A stretch of 64,000 nt of DNA. Origin: Chryseobacterium culicis (GTDB lineage: Bacteria; Bacteroidota; Bacteroidia; Flavobacteriales; Weeksellaceae). Numbering within the stretch: the stretch's first letter is position 1; each line of letters begins with the position of its first letter. Positions 17,201 through 26,656 of the stretch are shown here, one piece after another. A model generated the notes under the pieces. It was not told the origin of the DNA, did not search any database, and saw nothing but the letters and a program-made list of their open reading frames with translations. A program made the position numbers and the translations under genes. The stretch is from contig NZ_FNWQ01000003.1 of NCBI RefSeq assembly GCF_900108365.1, forward strand, positions 372,001 to 436,000. Reading direction: 5' to 3'.

Positions 17201-17451
17201 CAAAATCTTTACCCACTTTATTTTAACTGTCTTTTAATAAGTAGCTTAATCCCGAAGAATTATTGTATCTTGTACTTTATATAATACATTTATATATCTA
17301 CTTTACAAAACATGCCTGAAATCTCAGGTTTTTGGCGTCATATCACAAAATACCCCGCTCAAAAAACACCAAACAACCGTTTAAATTACATAATTATTAA
17401 GCACACCCCTAATTTTTTTAGGGTCAACGCATTTTCAATTCATTTTTTTTG

Positions 17452-17459
17452 TAAATTTG
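17452..17459 (+). promoter_or_regulatory. -7 promoter box of glutamine synthetase
   Basis: TAAATTTG (TAnnTTTG) lies 23 bases before the ATG. A T-rich tract sits just upstream. Confidence 0.6.
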
Positions 17460-17482
17460 CCGTGTAAAAAATCAACCCAATT

Positions 17483-19678
17483 ATGTCAACCTTAAGATTC
17501 AAAGCATTAGAAACCCTTCCGTTTAAGGATTTCAGAAAAGACAACTCTGTTGAGATCCCTGCGAAATTATCAGAGCTATTCTGCAAAAATGTTTTCTCAG
17601 AAGAAACAATGAGAGAATATTTAACAAAAGAAGCATTCAGTTCTATCATAGATGCCATTAAAAAAGGAACTAAAATCCAGAGACATATTGCAGATCAGGT
17701 AGCTGTTGCCATGAAAGACTGGGCAATGAGCAAAGGAGTAACACACTATACGCACTGGTTTCAGCCTTTAACAGGCACTACTGCAGAAAAGCACGATTCT
17801 TTCTTTACTCCGATTGAAGGAGGAAGAGCGATCGAAAGATTCAGCGGAAACATGCTGATCCAGCAGGAGCCAGATGCCTCTTCTTTCCCGAACGGTGGTA
17901 TCAGAAATACTTTTGAAGCAAGAGGTTATACAGCCTGGGATCCTACATCTCCGGCATTCATTATGGGAACTACACTTTGTATTCCTTCTATCTTCATCTC
18001 TTATACAGGAGAAACATTAGATTACAAAGCACCGCTTTTAAGAGCTTTGAACGCTGTAGATGAAGCTGCAACGAATGTAATGCAGTATTTTGACAAAAAC
18101 GTAACGAAAGTAACGCCTACTTTGGGTTGGGAGCAGGAATATTTCCTTGTTGATTCGGCATTATACCAATCCCGTCCGGACCTTGTACTAACTGGCAAGA
18201 CCTTACTGGGACACTCTCCGGCAAAGGGACAGCAATTGGATGATCACTATTTCGGTTCTATTCCTACAAGAGTAATGAACTTCATGAAGGAGCTGGAAAT
18301 CGAATGTATGAAATTGGGAATTCCTGCAACAACAAGACACAATGAGGTTGCACCTAACCAGTTCGAGCTTGCTCCAATGTTTGAAGAAGTAAACGTTGCG
18401 GTAGACCACAACTCTTTACTGATGGACATCATGGCAAGAGTAGCTCACAAACACCACTTCCATATTCTTTTCCACGAAAAACCATTTGCAGGGGTAAACG
18501 GAAGCGGAAAACACAATAACTGGTCTTTAGCAACAGATACTGGAGAAAATCTTTTAAGCCCGGGAAAAAATCCAAAGAAAAACTTACAGTTCTTAACATT
18601 CTTTGTGAACACCATTAAGGCGGTTCATGAGTATGCAGACCTTTTAAGAGCAAGCATTGCTTCTGCAAGCAACGACCACAGACTTGGTGCCAACGAAGCT
18701 CCGCCGGCAATTATTTCCGTATTCATCGGAACTCAGCTTTTCAGTGTATTGGAAGAACTTGAAAAAGTAACCAACGGAAAATTATCTCCGGAAGAGAAAA
18801 CAGAATTAAAATTAAATGTAGTTGGAAAAATTCCTGAAATCCTGTTAGATAATACAGACAGAAACAGAACTTCTCCTTTTGCATTTACAGGAAATAAATT
18901 TGAGATCAGAGCGGTAGGCTCTTCTGCAAACTGTGCAGAGTCTATGACGGTAATGAATACTATTGCGGCAAAGCAGCTTAATGATTTCAAGAAAGAAGTA
19001 GATGCTTTAATTGAAACTGGTCTTAAGAAAGACGAAGCCATCTTCAATGTATTGAGAGAATACATCAAGCAATGTAAAAACATCATGTTTGAAGGAGACG
19101 GATATTCTGATGACTGGGCAAAAGAAGCTGAGAAAAGAGGATTAAACAATCTTAAAACAACTCCTGAAGCGTTAAAGCAGGAAATGGATAAGAAATTCTT
19201 AGATCTATATGAAGAAATGGGAATTTTCAACCACAGAGAAGTTGAAGCAAGAAACGAAATTAAATTAGAGAAATACTCTACCGTTATTGATATTGAAGCA
19301 AGAGTACTGGGTGATATCGCAAGAAACCACATCATTCCTTCTGCATTAAATTATCAGAACAGATTAATTGAAAACGTAAAAGGCCTTAAAGAAATCTTTG
19401 GTGATAAAGAATTCAAGTCTCTGGCAAAAGAACAGATGAGTTTAATTACAAGCATTTCTGAAAATGTTTCTAAAATTAAACTGGGAGTTGAAGATCTTCT
19501 TAAAGCAAGAGAAGCCGCAAAAGGTATTACAGACAGCCAAAAACAGGCAGAAAGCTATTGTAACCAAGTAAAACCATTATTCGATCCTATCAGAGAAGCT
19601 TCTGATGCACTGGAAATGATGGTAGACGATGAGCTTTGGCCGATGACAAAATACAGAGAAATGTTGTTTACAAAATAA
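17483..19678 (+). CDS. glnN: glutamine synthetase type III
   Basis: 731 residues, the length typical of type III enzymes, which are about 270 residues longer than GSI. It forms glutamine from glutamate, ammonia and ATP. Type III features seen: the N-terminal segment before the catalytic core, WFQPLTGTTAEKHDSFF, the glutamate-binding region with GWEQEYFLVD, the HNEVAPNQFELAP block, and NGSGKHNNWS. The C-terminal 150 residues are a helical extension of the family. It is a single-gene unit with its own promoter and terminator, and no GlnB or regulator gene is near. Confidence 0.95.
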   Translation: MSTLRFKALETLPFKDFRKDNSVEIPAKLSELFCKNVFSEETMREYLTKEAFSSIIDAIKKGTKIQRHIADQVAVAMKDWAMSKGVTHYTHWFQPLTGTTAEKHDSFFTPIEGGRAIERFSGNMLIQQEPDASSFPNGGIRNTFEARGYTAWDPTSPAFIMGTTLCIPSIFISYTGETLDYKAPLLRALNAVDEAATNVMQYFDKNVTKVTPTLGWEQEYFLVDSALYQSRPDLVLTGKTLLGHSPAKGQQLDDHYFGSIPTRVMNFMKELEIECMKLGIPATTRHNEVAPNQFELAPMFEEVNVAVDHNSLLMDIMARVAHKHHFHILFHEKPFAGVNGSGKHNNWSLATDTGENLLSPGKNPKKNLQFLTFFVNTIKAVHEYADLLRASIASASNDHRLGANEAPPAIISVFIGTQLFSVLEELEKVTNGKLSPEEKTELKLNVVGKIPEILLDNTDRNRTSPFAFTGNKFEIRAVGSSANCAESMTVMNTIAAKQLNDFKKEVDALIETGLKKDEAIFNVLREYIKQCKNIMFEGDGYSDDWAKEAEKRGLNNLKTTPEALKQEMDKKFLDLYEEMGIFNHREVEARNEIKLEKYSTVIDIEARVLGDIARNHIIPSALNYQNRLIENVKGLKEIFGDKEFKSLAKEQMSLITSISENVSKIKLGVEDLLKAREAAKGITDSQKQAESYCNQVKPLFDPIREASDALEMMVDDELWPMTKYREMLFTK

Positions 19679-19704
19679 CGTCCTGTAAAGTTCCATATTA
19701 GTTT

Positions 19705-19729
19705 AAATTCCCCGATTTACGGGGAATTT
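19705..19729 (+). terminator. terminator of glutamine synthetase
   Basis: A 10-bp perfect stem (AAATTCCCCG with CGGGGAATTT), loop ATTTA, followed by TTTATTTA. Confidence 0.85.
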
Positions 19730-19767
19730 TTTATTTAGCTTAAAACACTCATAGACAAAGACTTCTA

Positions 19768-19781
19768 CAACTTCAAATTTG
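19768..19781 (+). promoter_or_regulatory. shared 14-mer upstream of the response regulator gene
   Basis: CAACTTCAAATTTG occurs here and at 21878-21891. In both places exactly 16 bases separate it from the -7 box. The final TTTG can serve as the -33 element, and the CTTC part may be the site of the OmpR-type regulator encoded just downstream. Confidence 0.55.
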
Positions 19782-19797
19782 ATACAGAATTTAGCTA

Positions 19798-19805
19798 TAC
19801 CTTTG
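19798..19805 (+). promoter_or_regulatory. -7 promoter box of the two-component genes
   Basis: TACCTTTG (TAnnTTTG) lies 8 bases before the response regulator ATG, leaving almost no leader. Confidence 0.6.
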
Positions 19806-19813
19806 TTTCCGTT

Positions 19814-20506
19814 ATGAAAATCCTCATCATAGAAGACAACCATGAACTGGCCCAAAGTATGAAATATTACCTTGAAGGCGAAAACTACATCTGCGAATGT
19901 GCTTACCATTACCATGAGGCTATGGAAAGACTCAGCTTCCATTCTTATGACTGTATTTTACTGGATATTATGCTGCCTGACGGAAACGGATTAAACATTT
20001 TAAATTATATAAAAACTGAAAAAATCAGCAGCGGTATTCTAATTATTTCTGCCAAAAATGCGTTGGATGACAAAATTAACGGATTGGAAAAAGGTGCCGA
20101 TGACTATATCACAAAACCGTTTCATCTTCCGGAATTGCATGCCAGGTTAAGAGCCGTATACCGCAGAAAGAAAATGGATGGCTACAGTGAAGTAAAATTC
20201 AATGAAATTGCATTAAATACGGACACTTACGAAGTAGTGATTCACACAACAAGGCTGGAGGTCACCCAAAAAGAATTTGAACTGCTGCTATATTTTCTGG
20301 TGAACAAAAACCGTGTACTGTCTAAACAGTCTATCGCCAACCATCTTTGGGGAGATTACACTGATAATTTAGCTAATTTTGACTTTGTGTATCAGCACGT
20401 TAAAAACCTGAGAAAAAAGATCGGGGCTGCGCGCGGCAACGATTATATAGAAACCATCTACGGATTGGGCTACAAGTTTAATGCTCTGAAATATAGTGGC
20501 GCATGA
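19814..20506 (+). CDS. OmpR-family response regulator
   Basis: 230 residues. The receiver domain (1-115) has the acidic pair Glu7-Asp8, the phosphoacceptor Asp51 in CILLDIMLPDGNG, and Lys101 in ITKPF. The winged-helix output domain (about 130-228) has LEVTQKEFELLLYF and VYQHVKNLRKKI, then IYGLGYKF. Its stop overlaps the kinase start by 4 bases, so the two are translationally coupled. The shared 14-mer in front of this gene and of the efflux genes suggests autoregulation and control of the pump. The signal sensed is unknown. Confidence 0.93.
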   Translation: MKILIIEDNHELAQSMKYYLEGENYICECAYHYHEAMERLSFHSYDCILLDIMLPDGNGLNILNYIKTEKISSGILIISAKNALDDKINGLEKGADDYITKPFHLPELHARLRAVYRRKKMDGYSEVKFNEIALNTDTYEVVIHTTRLEVTQKEFELLLYFLVNKNRVLSKQSIANHLWGDYTDNLANFDFVYQHVKNLRKKIGAARGNDYIETIYGLGYKFNALKYSGA

Positions 20507-21855
20507 ATTTATTGAATAAAATATCAGTCTGGTTTATTGCCATTATATTACTGGTTACTCCGGTAAGCATGTATATTTCCTATACCAGCATAAAAAAACG
20601 CCTGGACAATGTTGAAATAGAAAGGCTTAAGCATGTTAACATTTATGTTATCAATCAAATAAAAAAAGGAGAAGATCCGGCAAAAACATCACAGGGGCTC
20701 CCGATTTCTATCAATTTACAGACTAAAAAGAATATTCCATCCGAACCGGAAGTTATTCATACCTGCCTGGAAAACAAAGGGGTTTCCAATAATGAATGTA
20801 AGATTCAGGTCAATTCTTACACAAAAGTTGATGACAAAATTTATAAGATTTCTTCATACGGCTATGTTTCCGCCACGCAGCAGATCATGAGCGGGATGCT
20901 TGTGGCGCTTATCTGGAAATTATTATTGATTATACTCATTGTTTTTATTACGGCAAGGATTTTATCTAAATTCATTTTGAAACCTTTTCACCACGCCATT
21001 CATGAGCTTCAGCAGTTCAGCATTCAGAAAAAGGACCGGCTGCAGCTTCAGGAAACAAGCACCAGGGAATTTAAAAAGCTTAATGAATTCCTGAAAACAA
21101 TGACGGATAAAGCATTGGAAGACTATGCTTCTGTAAAAGAATTTTCAGAAAACGCCTCCCATGAAGTTCAGACTCCCCTGGCCATTATCCAAAGTAAAAT
21201 AGAACTGCTTGCAGAAACAGAGATTAATGAGAACCAGGCCATTTTATTAACTGACATTCAAAATTCTATTGATAAATTAAGCAGGATAAACCGCTCACTC
21301 ATTCTCCTTACGAAACTGAATAACAACGAATTTCCAACCAACGAAGAACTGAAATTCTGCCGCGTGGAAAAAGAAGCATTATGCATGTATGCCGATCACC
21401 TTGCTTTAAAAAAGATTACACTGAACAGGAATTGTGAAAAAAGTGTTTTCGTTAAAATACACCCTACATTAGCAGAAATCCTTCTGAGTAATCTTCTGTC
21501 TAATGCAATTCGCCATAATCTCGAGGGAGGAAAAATTGAAATCAATTTAACACATCATTATTTTCAAATTAATAATACGGGACTTCCTCCTCATGTTCCG
21601 ACCCAGGATTTATTTAAACGGTTTAAGAAAAGCAATCAGTCTCAGGAAAGCATCGGGCTCGGGCTGTCTATTGTAAAACAGATTTGTGAAGTCAATGATT
21701 TTTCTGTTCATTATGATTTCACAAATGGCTGGCACAGCATTACTGTCTATTTTGATCATACCAACATGCATGAATCTTCCATCTCAGAAAGGATATTAAC
21801 AGAAAACACCATGATATTTGAACCCGTAGAACAGATGGTGAATTTTGCTAAATAA
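20503..21855 (+). CDS. sensor histidine kinase
   Basis: 450 residues. A first membrane segment (about 7-28), a periplasmic loop of about 100 residues and a second membrane segment (about 132-152) lead to the dimerisation helix with phosphoacceptor His220 in FSENASHEVQTPLAII. The ATPase domain shows LLSNLLSNAIRHN (N box) and IGLGLSIVKQI (G2 box). The periplasmic loop has two cysteines (TCLENKGVSNNEC) that could form a disulfide. It pairs with the overlapping response regulator and lies in front of the efflux genes. Confidence 0.92.
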   Translation: MNLLNKISVWFIAIILLVTPVSMYISYTSIKKRLDNVEIERLKHVNIYVINQIKKGEDPAKTSQGLPISINLQTKKNIPSEPEVIHTCLENKGVSNNECKIQVNSYTKVDDKIYKISSYGYVSATQQIMSGMLVALIWKLLLIILIVFITARILSKFILKPFHHAIHELQQFSIQKKDRLQLQETSTREFKKLNEFLKTMTDKALEDYASVKEFSENASHEVQTPLAIIQSKIELLAETEINENQAILLTDIQNSIDKLSRINRSLILLTKLNNNEFPTNEELKFCRVEKEALCMYADHLALKKITLNRNCEKSVFVKIHPTLAEILLSNLLSNAIRHNLEGGKIEINLTHHYFQINNTGLPPHVPTQDLFKRFKKSNQSQESIGLGLSIVKQICEVNDFSVHYDFTNGWHSITVYFDHTNMHESSISERILTENTMIFEPVEQMVNFAK

Positions 21856-21877
21856 TTGTCGTTTTATAGTATTTCCC

Positions 21878-21891
21878 CAACTTCAAATTTG
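21878..21891 (+). promoter_or_regulatory. shared 14-mer upstream of the efflux genes
   Basis: CAACTTCAAATTTG, identical to 19768-19781, and followed at once by a second CTTCAAA. It lies 16 bases before a near-consensus -7 box (TTACTTTG, 21908-21915), the same spacing as at the regulator promoter. Confidence 0.55.
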
Positions 21892-21935
21892 CTTCAAAAT
21901 GTATTTTTTACTTTGAAAAAAGAAAAATACGTTAG

Positions 21936-23327
21936 ATGCTTTCAAGAGTTTTTATTCTCGCATTATTATCCGTCTTTTTTACGAACACAGCCAACGCACA
22001 GCAGGTTCTTACCCTTCAGTCTGCGCTGGAAACAGCTGTTCAGAATTACGGATCCATCAAAGCCAAAGAATCTTATCGGCAGTCATCGAAAGAATCAATA
22101 GAATTGGCAAAACGGCAATACCTGCCCAATCTTAACATGAGTATCCAGCAGGATTACGGAACCGTCAACGGACAAAACGGCCCTTTGTACGGATTCGGAG
22201 GATATGGAGTCGCTTCATCCGGGCTTCCTCTTCCCGATCAAAACTGGAACGCTTCTTTCGGAGCCCTGTATCTGGCCAATGTCAACTGGGAGTTTTTCTC
22301 CTTTGGAAAAGCCAGGCAAAGGGTGAAAGTTGCCGAATCTAAAAACCAGAGAGATACTCAAGATTTATCGGATGAAATTTTCCAGCACAAAATAAAAGTG
22401 ACGGCCGCTTATCTGAATGTTTTAGCTGCTCAGAAACTAAAACTTTCGTATGCCCGGAATCTGGGAAGAACCGATACCATCAGAAGAATTGTTGAGGTGA
22501 AAGAAAAAAACGGAATCGTTCCCGGTGTGGACCTCTCTCTTGCTAAAGCAGATTACGCCAACGCAATGATCACCTACACCAAAGCAAAAGACAACGAACA
22601 GGAACAGGAAAATAAACTTGCCCAATTATTGGGAATTCCCCCTCAGGAATTTGTGCTTGACAGTACTTTACTGAAAAGAATTCCGGCAGATTTCCCTTCT
22701 GAAAAGAACTCTTCTTTGGAAAACCATCCTTTACTGGCTTTGTATAAAAGCAGAATAGATGTCAGCGAACAGGAAAAACAATTTCTTAAAACCCAGTATT
22801 ACCCATCATTTTCAATGGTAGGGATCATTCAGACGAGAGGTTCCGGGTTTGGAAACAACTATGCGCAGAATCAAAATGATTTTTCTTCCTCTTACTGGGA
22901 TGGAATTCATCCTACCAGAAGCAATTACCTTCTCGGGATCGGCGTTTCATGGAATCTGACACAAACCTACAGACTGTCAAAGGAAATAAGCGCTCAGGAC
23001 TATGTAAGCCAGGGTTTAAAACGTGAATATGACCTTGCAGAACAGCAATTAAAAGCACAGCTGGACTTATCTGATAATAAGTGGAAAAATGCAGTTCTCA
23101 TTTATGATCAGGTTCCCGTTCAGCTCAAATCTGCCACTGATGCTTATATCCAAAGGTCTGTTTTATACAAAAACGGCTTAACAGATCTTGTGGATTTATC
23201 GCAAGCTATTTATGCCCTGGTGAGAGCTGAGACGGACAGAGATATTGCCGTAAGCAATGTATGGAACGCCTTACTATTAAAAGCTGCCGCCATGGGCGAT
23301 TTTTCAGTATTTGAAAGTGAACTGTAA
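21936..23327 (+). CDS. TolC-family outer membrane efflux protein
   Basis: 463 residues with a signal peptide (ending TANAQQ). Two outer membrane efflux repeats can be seen, each with long coiled helices (LQSALETAVQNYGSIKAKES and, later, EYDLAEQQLKAQLDLSDNKW). The protein forms the outer membrane channel of a tripartite pump, reaching into the periplasm. It is the first gene of the three-gene efflux unit and has its own promoter behind the kinase gene. Size is typical of the family. Confidence 0.9.
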   Translation: MLSRVFILALLSVFFTNTANAQQVLTLQSALETAVQNYGSIKAKESYRQSSKESIELAKRQYLPNLNMSIQQDYGTVNGQNGPLYGFGGYGVASSGLPLPDQNWNASFGALYLANVNWEFFSFGKARQRVKVAESKNQRDTQDLSDEIFQHKIKVTAAYLNVLAAQKLKLSYARNLGRTDTIRRIVEVKEKNGIVPGVDLSLAKADYANAMITYTKAKDNEQEQENKLAQLLGIPPQEFVLDSTLLKRIPADFPSEKNSSLENHPLLALYKSRIDVSEQEKQFLKTQYYPSFSMVGIIQTRGSGFGNNYAQNQNDFSSSYWDGIHPTRSNYLLGIGVSWNLTQTYRLSKEISAQDYVSQGLKREYDLAEQQLKAQLDLSDNKWKNAVLIYDQVPVQLKSATDAYIQRSVLYKNGLTDLVDLSQAIYALVRAETDRDIAVSNVWNALLLKAAAMGDFSVFESEL

Positions 23328-23360
23328 GATGAATATCAATTATAAATCAATAGTATCTCA

Positions 23361-26300
23361 ATGAACTTAATAAGATTTGCATTAAGAAAACCCATTACGA
23401 TTTTGGTGATTGTCGCCGGGCTGTTTTTCTTCGGAATCCGGTCTATGAACTCCATTAAAGTAGATATTTTCCCCAAGCTGGATTTACCGGTAATTTATGT
23501 TTCCCATCCTTTCAGCGGATATACCCCACAGCAGATGGAAGCATTCTTTGCCAAACAATACATCAATATTTTCCTTTTTGTGAACGGGATTAAAAGTATT
23601 GAAACCAAAAATATTCAGGGTCTCACGTTAATGAAGATTAATTTCTATCCCGGTACCGATATGGCACAGGCTGCTGCAGAATTAAATTCATTTTCCACCA
23701 GAATCCAGGCTGCTTTTCCGCCAGGATCCAACCCTCCTTTCATTATTCGTTTTGACGCATCCACACTTCCTGTAGGGCAACTTGTACTGAGCAGTGATAA
23801 AAGGTCAAATAATGAACTGCTTGATCTTGCCAATGTGTATGTCCGTTCCACATTTACTTCCATTCCGGGAATTGTCTCCTCACCTCCCTTTGGAGGAAAT
23901 ATCCGGACAGTGGTTATCAATGCAAATCCAGACTTGCTCCGGCAGCACAATATGACTCCTGATCAGCTTGTGGAAGCACTTCGTCTCAACAACCAGACTG
24001 CCCCTTCCGGAAATGTAAGAATCGGAGACAAATATTACATCACTCCCACCAATACGATGATTAAAAATGTCAAGGATTTCGAGAATATTCCTTTATACAA
24101 AGGCAGTGTTCAAAATCTTTATTTAAGGGACGTTGCCACCGTTACTGACGGAGCGGATATGACCTCCGGTTATGCTCTGGTAAACGGACGCCGTTCCGTA
24201 TATCTGAGTATTGCCAAAAGTGCCGATGCTTCCACATGGGATGTTGTGCAGAATTTAAAGAAACAACTGCCCCAGATTCAGTCTAACCTTCCGGATGATG
24301 TGAAAGTCAGCTTTGAATTTGACCAATCGACGTACGTCATCAATTCTGTTAAAAGTTTATTGAGCGAAGGAACTATCGGAGCGATACTTACGGGCCTGAT
24401 GGTAATTTTATTTCTCGGTGACATCAGAGGGGCTTTGATTGTAATCCTCACTATTCCCACTTCTATTATTTCGGCGGTGTTATTCCTGAATCTATTCGGT
24501 CAGACTATTAATATTATGACCCTAAGCGGGCTTGCCCTCGCTATTGGAATTCTCGTGGATGAAAGTACCGTTACCATAGAAAATATCCACCAGCATCTGG
24601 ACATGGGAAAACCTAAATCTCTCGCCGTCTGGGATGCCTGTAAAGAAATTGCCTTTCCCAAACTGCTCATTCTATTTTGTATTCTGGCCGTTTTTGCACC
24701 GGCATTTACGATGGGAGGAATTCCGGGATCTCTGTTCCTGCCTCTTGCGCTGGCCATCGGTTTTAGCATGATTGTTTCCTATTTCCTTGCACAAACTTTC
24801 GTTCCTGTTATGGCAAACTGGATTATGAAAGTGAAGCACCATAAAGCAAAAGACGGACATGTTCTGACAGATTCTGAAGAACTTGAGAGAGCAGGATTAA
24901 CAGATGAAAGTGATACATGGAGCCAGAAAGAAATTCTGCTGCAAACCGAAGACAGCAACCGTGACGGGAAAGTAAGCATGTTCGAGAGGATAAGGTTCCG
25001 CTATCTGAAGTTTTTAGACAGAATTATGCCGTACAGAAAAATTCTGGTTTCTGCTTATATTATATTGATGATGGCAATGGTAGCCCTGTTCTTAAACAGT
25101 ATAGGAAGAGATGTTTTACCACAGGTGAACGGAACTCAGTTTCAGGTAAGAACAAGAATTCCGGACGGAACCAGGATTGAAAAAAATGAGCTTCAGACCT
25201 TAAAATTATTAGACGGCATCAAAGAAATTGTTGGTAAAGACAATGTTTCGATCACTTCTGCCTATGTGGGAACCCACCCTACTCTTTTCTCAGTAAGCCC
25301 TATTTACCTATGGATGGCAGGCTCTCATGAAACCGTTTTACAGGTTGGGTTAAATGAAGACTACCATACCAACATGGATGATCTGAAAGACAAAATCCGG
25401 GAGAAAGCAAAAACCATTAATCCGGATATGAAATTATCTTTTGAACCTATCGAATTAACCGAAAAAATTCTCAGTCAGGGATCGCCTACTCCTATTGAAG
25501 TAAGATTGGCCGGAAGAGATAAAAGTGTAAACGAAGCGTATGCTAAAAAAATAGAAGCTGAACTAAAAAAAATACCGTATTTAAGAGATGTTCAGATAGG
25601 TCAGTCTATAAAATATCCTGCACTTGACATCAATGTAGACCGAGTTCGCGCGGCCCAGCTGGGTATTGATATGTCTGACGTTTCACGGTCTTTGGTAGCT
25701 TCCACCTCATCATCAAGATTTACGGAAAAAAATATTTGGACCGATGAAAAAGCGGGCTACAGCTACAACGTACAGGTTCAGATTCCTGAAAATAAAATGA
25801 ACAGCAAAGAGGAAATTGCAGGAATTCCGCTGCAGAAAAACTCCAATAGACCGAATCTGGGTGATGTGGCTACCATTAAAAACAGCTTCACCTATGGAGA
25901 AACCGACAACCTCGGAGCAATGCCGACACTTACTGTTACAGCCAATCTTAATCATACCGATTTGGGAACTGCTTCAAGAGATGTTCAAAAGGTAATTGAT
26001 CATATCGGAGAACTGCCGAGAGGTCTTAATGTTCAGCTGATAGGTTTAAGCCAGACCTTAAACGAAACATTAAGCAGCTTACAATATAGTTTGATCATTG
26101 CTATCGTTGTGATATTCCTGATGCTTGCCGCTAACTTCCAGTCTTTTAAAGTTTCAGGAGTTGTATTGGTAACAGCACCAGCCGTTTTAGTGGGCTCTTT
26201 AGCGTTATTAATAATCAGTGGATCAACACTCAACCTTCAATCTTATATGGGAATCATTATGTCTGTGGGAGTTTCTATTTCCAATGCCGTACTGCTGATC

Positions 26301-26630
26301 ACCAATGCAGAACAGCTGAGAAAACATAACGGAAATGCTTTACTTTCTGCCAGAGAAGCCGCGGCGCTGAGGTTAAGGCCCATTGTAATGACCGCTCTGG
26401 CAATGGTTGTGGGAATGATTCCTATGGCATTAGGATTAGGAGAGGCCGGAGATCAGGTTTCCCCACTGGGAAGAGCCGTAATCGGGGGATTGGTAGCCTC
26501 TACTTTTGCTGCGCTTTTCATCCTTCCGCTGGCATTTGCCTGGGGACAAGGAAAAGCGACTACCCAAAGTGTTTCTCTCGATCCTGAAGATGAGGAAAGC
26601 ATACACTTTATGCCTGAAATTGTAAAATAA
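23361..26630 (+). CDS. RND efflux pump, inner membrane permease
   Basis: 1089 residues, full length, with the duplicated RND layout: TM1 near 10-30, periplasmic porter domains, TM2-6 (about 335-490), a cytoplasmic linker, and a second half from about 555. TM4 carries GILVDESTVTIEN: Asp400-Glu401, where AcrB has Asp-Asp, and Glu407. In TM10 the AcrB lysine motif (SAKNA) is replaced by SISNA (972-976), so the proton path differs from AcrB. The linker holds a perfect EF-hand loop (531-542, DSNRDGKVSMFE). The substrate is not known; it could be a metal, drug or lipid. It works with the flanking TolC and adaptor proteins. Confidence 0.93.
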   Translation: MNLIRFALRKPITILVIVAGLFFFGIRSMNSIKVDIFPKLDLPVIYVSHPFSGYTPQQMEAFFAKQYINIFLFVNGIKSIETKNIQGLTLMKINFYPGTDMAQAAAELNSFSTRIQAAFPPGSNPPFIIRFDASTLPVGQLVLSSDKRSNNELLDLANVYVRSTFTSIPGIVSSPPFGGNIRTVVINANPDLLRQHNMTPDQLVEALRLNNQTAPSGNVRIGDKYYITPTNTMIKNVKDFENIPLYKGSVQNLYLRDVATVTDGADMTSGYALVNGRRSVYLSIAKSADASTWDVVQNLKKQLPQIQSNLPDDVKVSFEFDQSTYVINSVKSLLSEGTIGAILTGLMVILFLGDIRGALIVILTIPTSIISAVLFLNLFGQTINIMTLSGLALAIGILVDESTVTIENIHQHLDMGKPKSLAVWDACKEIAFPKLLILFCILAVFAPAFTMGGIPGSLFLPLALAIGFSMIVSYFLAQTFVPVMANWIMKVKHHKAKDGHVLTDSEELERAGLTDESDTWSQKEILLQTEDSNRDGKVSMFERIRFRYLKFLDRIMPYRKILVSAYIILMMAMVALFLNSIGRDVLPQVNGTQFQVRTRIPDGTRIEKNELQTLKLLDGIKEIVGKDNVSITSAYVGTHPTLFSVSPIYLWMAGSHETVLQVGLNEDYHTNMDDLKDKIREKAKTINPDMKLSFEPIELTEKILSQGSPTPIEVRLAGRDKSVNEAYAKKIEAELKKIPYLRDVQIGQSIKYPALDINVDRVRAAQLGIDMSDVSRSLVASTSSSRFTEKNIWTDEKAGYSYNVQVQIPENKMNSKEEIAGIPLQKNSNRPNLGDVATIKNSFTYGETDNLGAMPTLTVTANLNHTDLGTASRDVQKVIDHIGELPRGLNVQLIGLSQTLNETLSSLQYSLIIAIVVIFLMLAANFQSFKVSGVVLVTAPAVLVGSLALLIISGSTLNLQSYMGIIMSVGVSISNAVLLITNAEQLRKHNGNALLSAREAAALRLRPIVMTALAMVVGMIPMALGLGEAGDQVSPLGRAVIGGLVASTFAALFILPLAFAWGQGKATTQSVSLDPEDEESIHFMPEIVK

Positions 26631-26656
26631 ATAACCTTAAGCTATTAAAATAAAAG

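Noticed and set aside
17177..17216. N-terminal extension of the 15486 gene to 17216
   Set aside because: A -7 promoter box lies within the extension, so the added codons would not be transcribed.
17406..17424. Small hairpin CCCTAA...TTAGGG before glutamine synthetase
   Set aside because: Six base pairs over a T-run, too weak to call as a riboswitch or attenuator.
18733..19335. 200-residue minus-strand ORF inside glutamine synthetase
   Set aside because: Antisense shadow of a strongly conserved gene; Ser/Phe-rich with no motif.
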